Positions 62,338-64,000 of a DNA stretch of 64,000 bases are shown here, one piece after another. Within the stretch, counting starts at the first letter, position 1, and the number at the start of each line of letters is the position of its first letter. The position numbers and the translations under genes are program-made. The stretch is from assembly GCF_041296385.1 (NCBI RefSeq), contig NC_091014.1, positions 18,761,578-18,825,577 on the forward strand, in the 5' to 3' direction. Source of the stretch: Aphelocoma coerulescens (taxonomy: Eukaryota; Chordata; Aves; Passeriformes; Corvidae). The notes under the pieces are model-generated. The model had not been told where the DNA came from and ran no database searches. It saw only the letters and a list, made by a program, of their open reading frames with translations.

Positions 62338-63091
62338 TGTCACTGTGGAGGACCAGGTGTAAGCACAATTTGTCTCAAACATTCTAAGTGTTATGAAGGG
62401 AAAGATATGATCTAAAGAGGAGGTCCCGTGAAGGTAACAGTGCTGGTCTGAGCCAACTTCCTGCTCCACCTTGAAACTCATGCTCAGCACCCACCCAACT
62501 GACTTCCTGTGTGCGTGCATGAACAGAACAGTGCAAAAAAATAAAGTTTACATAAGAGCCATGCACCAGCTTAACTACAAAAGGAAGCCAATCAGGCTCC
62601 CTCACTCTTTTTTCGTCTCTTTGGCTCTCAATATTTACTCCATCTCTGGACGATCCATGGAGCAGGGCAAACATGGGATCTAAGGACTGGTGATATTCTT
62701 TTTTCTTTCTGTCCCTTTACTGCCTTTATTTGTCTCCCTCCTTGCTTTGACCAGGCAAAGCATAGCTACCATATTGTACCCTGAACTCCATGCTGAACTT
62801 TGTCATGGGAGTGGGGATCTTGTGGAAGTGGTTTGTGTCTTGGTAGCCAGCACCTTTGAGAAGTTTCTTGTGAGGAGTTGGGAGCTTATTGAAGTTTACT
62901 GTACAAAAATTAGGGCTTGTTAACTTCCACTTGTAAAAGTGTACTGTAAGAATTTAAGGGCTTGTTAGCCAACACCCATTGAGTCTAAACAGTGGGCTGG
63001 TTGCCAGAGTTATGGCAACTGTACAATAAATCCACAGCTTCCCTGACACGTGGTCTGGTGTCTTTGTTTAGCTTGACAAGAATTTTTAACA
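62338..63091 (+). mobile_element. Probable long retroviral LTR
   Basis: The segment contains TGCTCAGCACCCACCCAACT, an AATAAA at 62540-62545, CTCCCTCACTCTTTTTTCG, CTTTACTGCCTTTATTTGTC, TTGTACCCTGAACTCCATGC, GTCTTGGTAGCCAGCACC, a duplicated 25-base block (62898-62922 and 62943-62967, each ending in AGGGCTTGTTA), a second AATAAA at 63025-63030, a TGGTCTGGTGTCTTTGTTTA downstream element and an end in TTTTTAACA. The order fits a long LTR that I associate with songbird endogenous retroviruses. The left boundary is weak and no target duplication was found. Confidence 0.65.
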
Positions 63092-64000
63092 AACACCCCT
63101 AGTGATGGGTTGTGACAGTTGCACAAAAGGAAGCACTGGTGAGGACAATGACAAAAAGACAATGCAACAGTTCTGAGCTCTGCTGAGTGAGCTGCACATC
63201 TTCAGTCATGAAGGGCAATTGGATTCTTGCTTAGCACATGGTCTGCTCAGGGTAACTTCCATTCTGGCTCCTTCAGACATACCATTAACTTTACTGCTAT
63301 TATTATTAATAATTTATTTTAAGCCTTTGTAAACATAGTAACATCTCCTCAGGCAGTTTAAAGTCACAGGGGTTGGAAGTCATGTAATCCCTTTGTAGTA
63401 AATATTATATTTGCAAATTTTAATATGAATAGAAAATTGAGCAACATCTGATTTCAATAGAATCAATAAAAATAGCAGACTATTTCATAAAAATTGCAAA
63501 CTATGACTTCTTAATATGCCTTCAAAACCTTCAAAAATTTAGCCCTTCAGTTTATCTCTTTGGATTAAGGGAGGTAGAGCATAATTTCTACAGTTCCAAA
63601 ATGTTAATACTCATTGCACAAAATAGTGTTTCTAGGACATAGCGTCTACTTGGGGTTTTTTCCGAATGATTTTATATTATTATCATAAGACTTCTTTTCC
63701 AAATTTCCCATCTTATGTTCCTGTTTTAAATGTGTTTCTTCTGAATGTCATGCAAATATTAGAGAAGGAAACCTATGACACATAACCACTTTTTCCTGAT
63801 TGGGTACGAAGGCCACAGCAGATTATTTTTTTTAAGCATCAAAAGTGGGGCAGGCAATATATACCAGCTACATCATCAGGTTATTAAAATGGCATGCAGT
63901 TCAAATTTTAGCTATACACCTTATACATAAGCTGCAGAATGAGTAATGTAACTGGTTGGTGTGGAAATTAACTGTGTGAGAAAAATCATCATTATTTCAA
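63092..64000. other. AT-rich non-coding stretch
   Basis: No gene, RNA or known transposon is recognised to the end of the window. Confidence 0.5.

Overview
The window looks like non-coding DNA from a bird. This is inferred from CR1 retrotransposons with the typical avian 3' tail (CAGAATCACAGAATG-like motifs read on the antisense strand), several CR1 ORF2 fragments, and LTRs that resemble endogenous retrovirus families I know from avian, probably songbird, genomes. The sequence is AT-rich, full of poly-A/poly-T tracts and short stop-interrupted frames. I recognise no host protein-coding gene, rRNA, intact tRNA, CRISPR array or bacterial feature. The longest open frame (205 codons, 21614-22231) has no recognisable domain and partly overlaps an old CR1 copy. 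The window is best read as an intergenic region or part of a very large intron.

Layout. 1-1732 is plain AT-rich sequence. 1733-2659 is a striking minisatellite made of a fixed core plus a variable number of pentamers. 2660-16312 is a 13.6-kb stretch where I see no recent transposon. 16313-16389 is a heptanucleotide repeat. From 17.7 to 31.5 kb lies a dense set of seven LTRs and three CR1 copies: an LTR with a 4-bp target duplication (17717-18406), CR1 (19388-19700), an ancient CR1 split by an ERVL-like LTR (20516-21620), a second ERVL-like LTR (22906-23875), an LTR of another family (23942-24521), a CR1 carrying an (AT)23 microsatellite (25975-26680), an LTR (29160-29605), a clean solo LTR with perfect 5-bp target duplications (29774-30367) and an antisense LTR (31028-31533).

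The right half is sparser. A CR1 ORF2 fragment is interrupted by an antisense LTR (36320-37606). CR1 tails lie at 35500, 41496, 42213 and 46432, with an ancient CR1 at 49345. Two antisense LTR fragments follow (51.9-52.5 kb), then a ~160-bp tandem repeat with telomere-like motifs (53690-54235), a short LTR fragment bracketed by a 42-bp direct repeat (58691-58878) and a long LTR (62338-63091).

No genes work together here. What can be read is the insertion history: old CR1 copies first, then LTR elements landing in them, then recombination down to solo LTRs, plus local growth of tandem repeats. Family names, boundaries and the bird assignment rest on recognition by eye, not on a database search.
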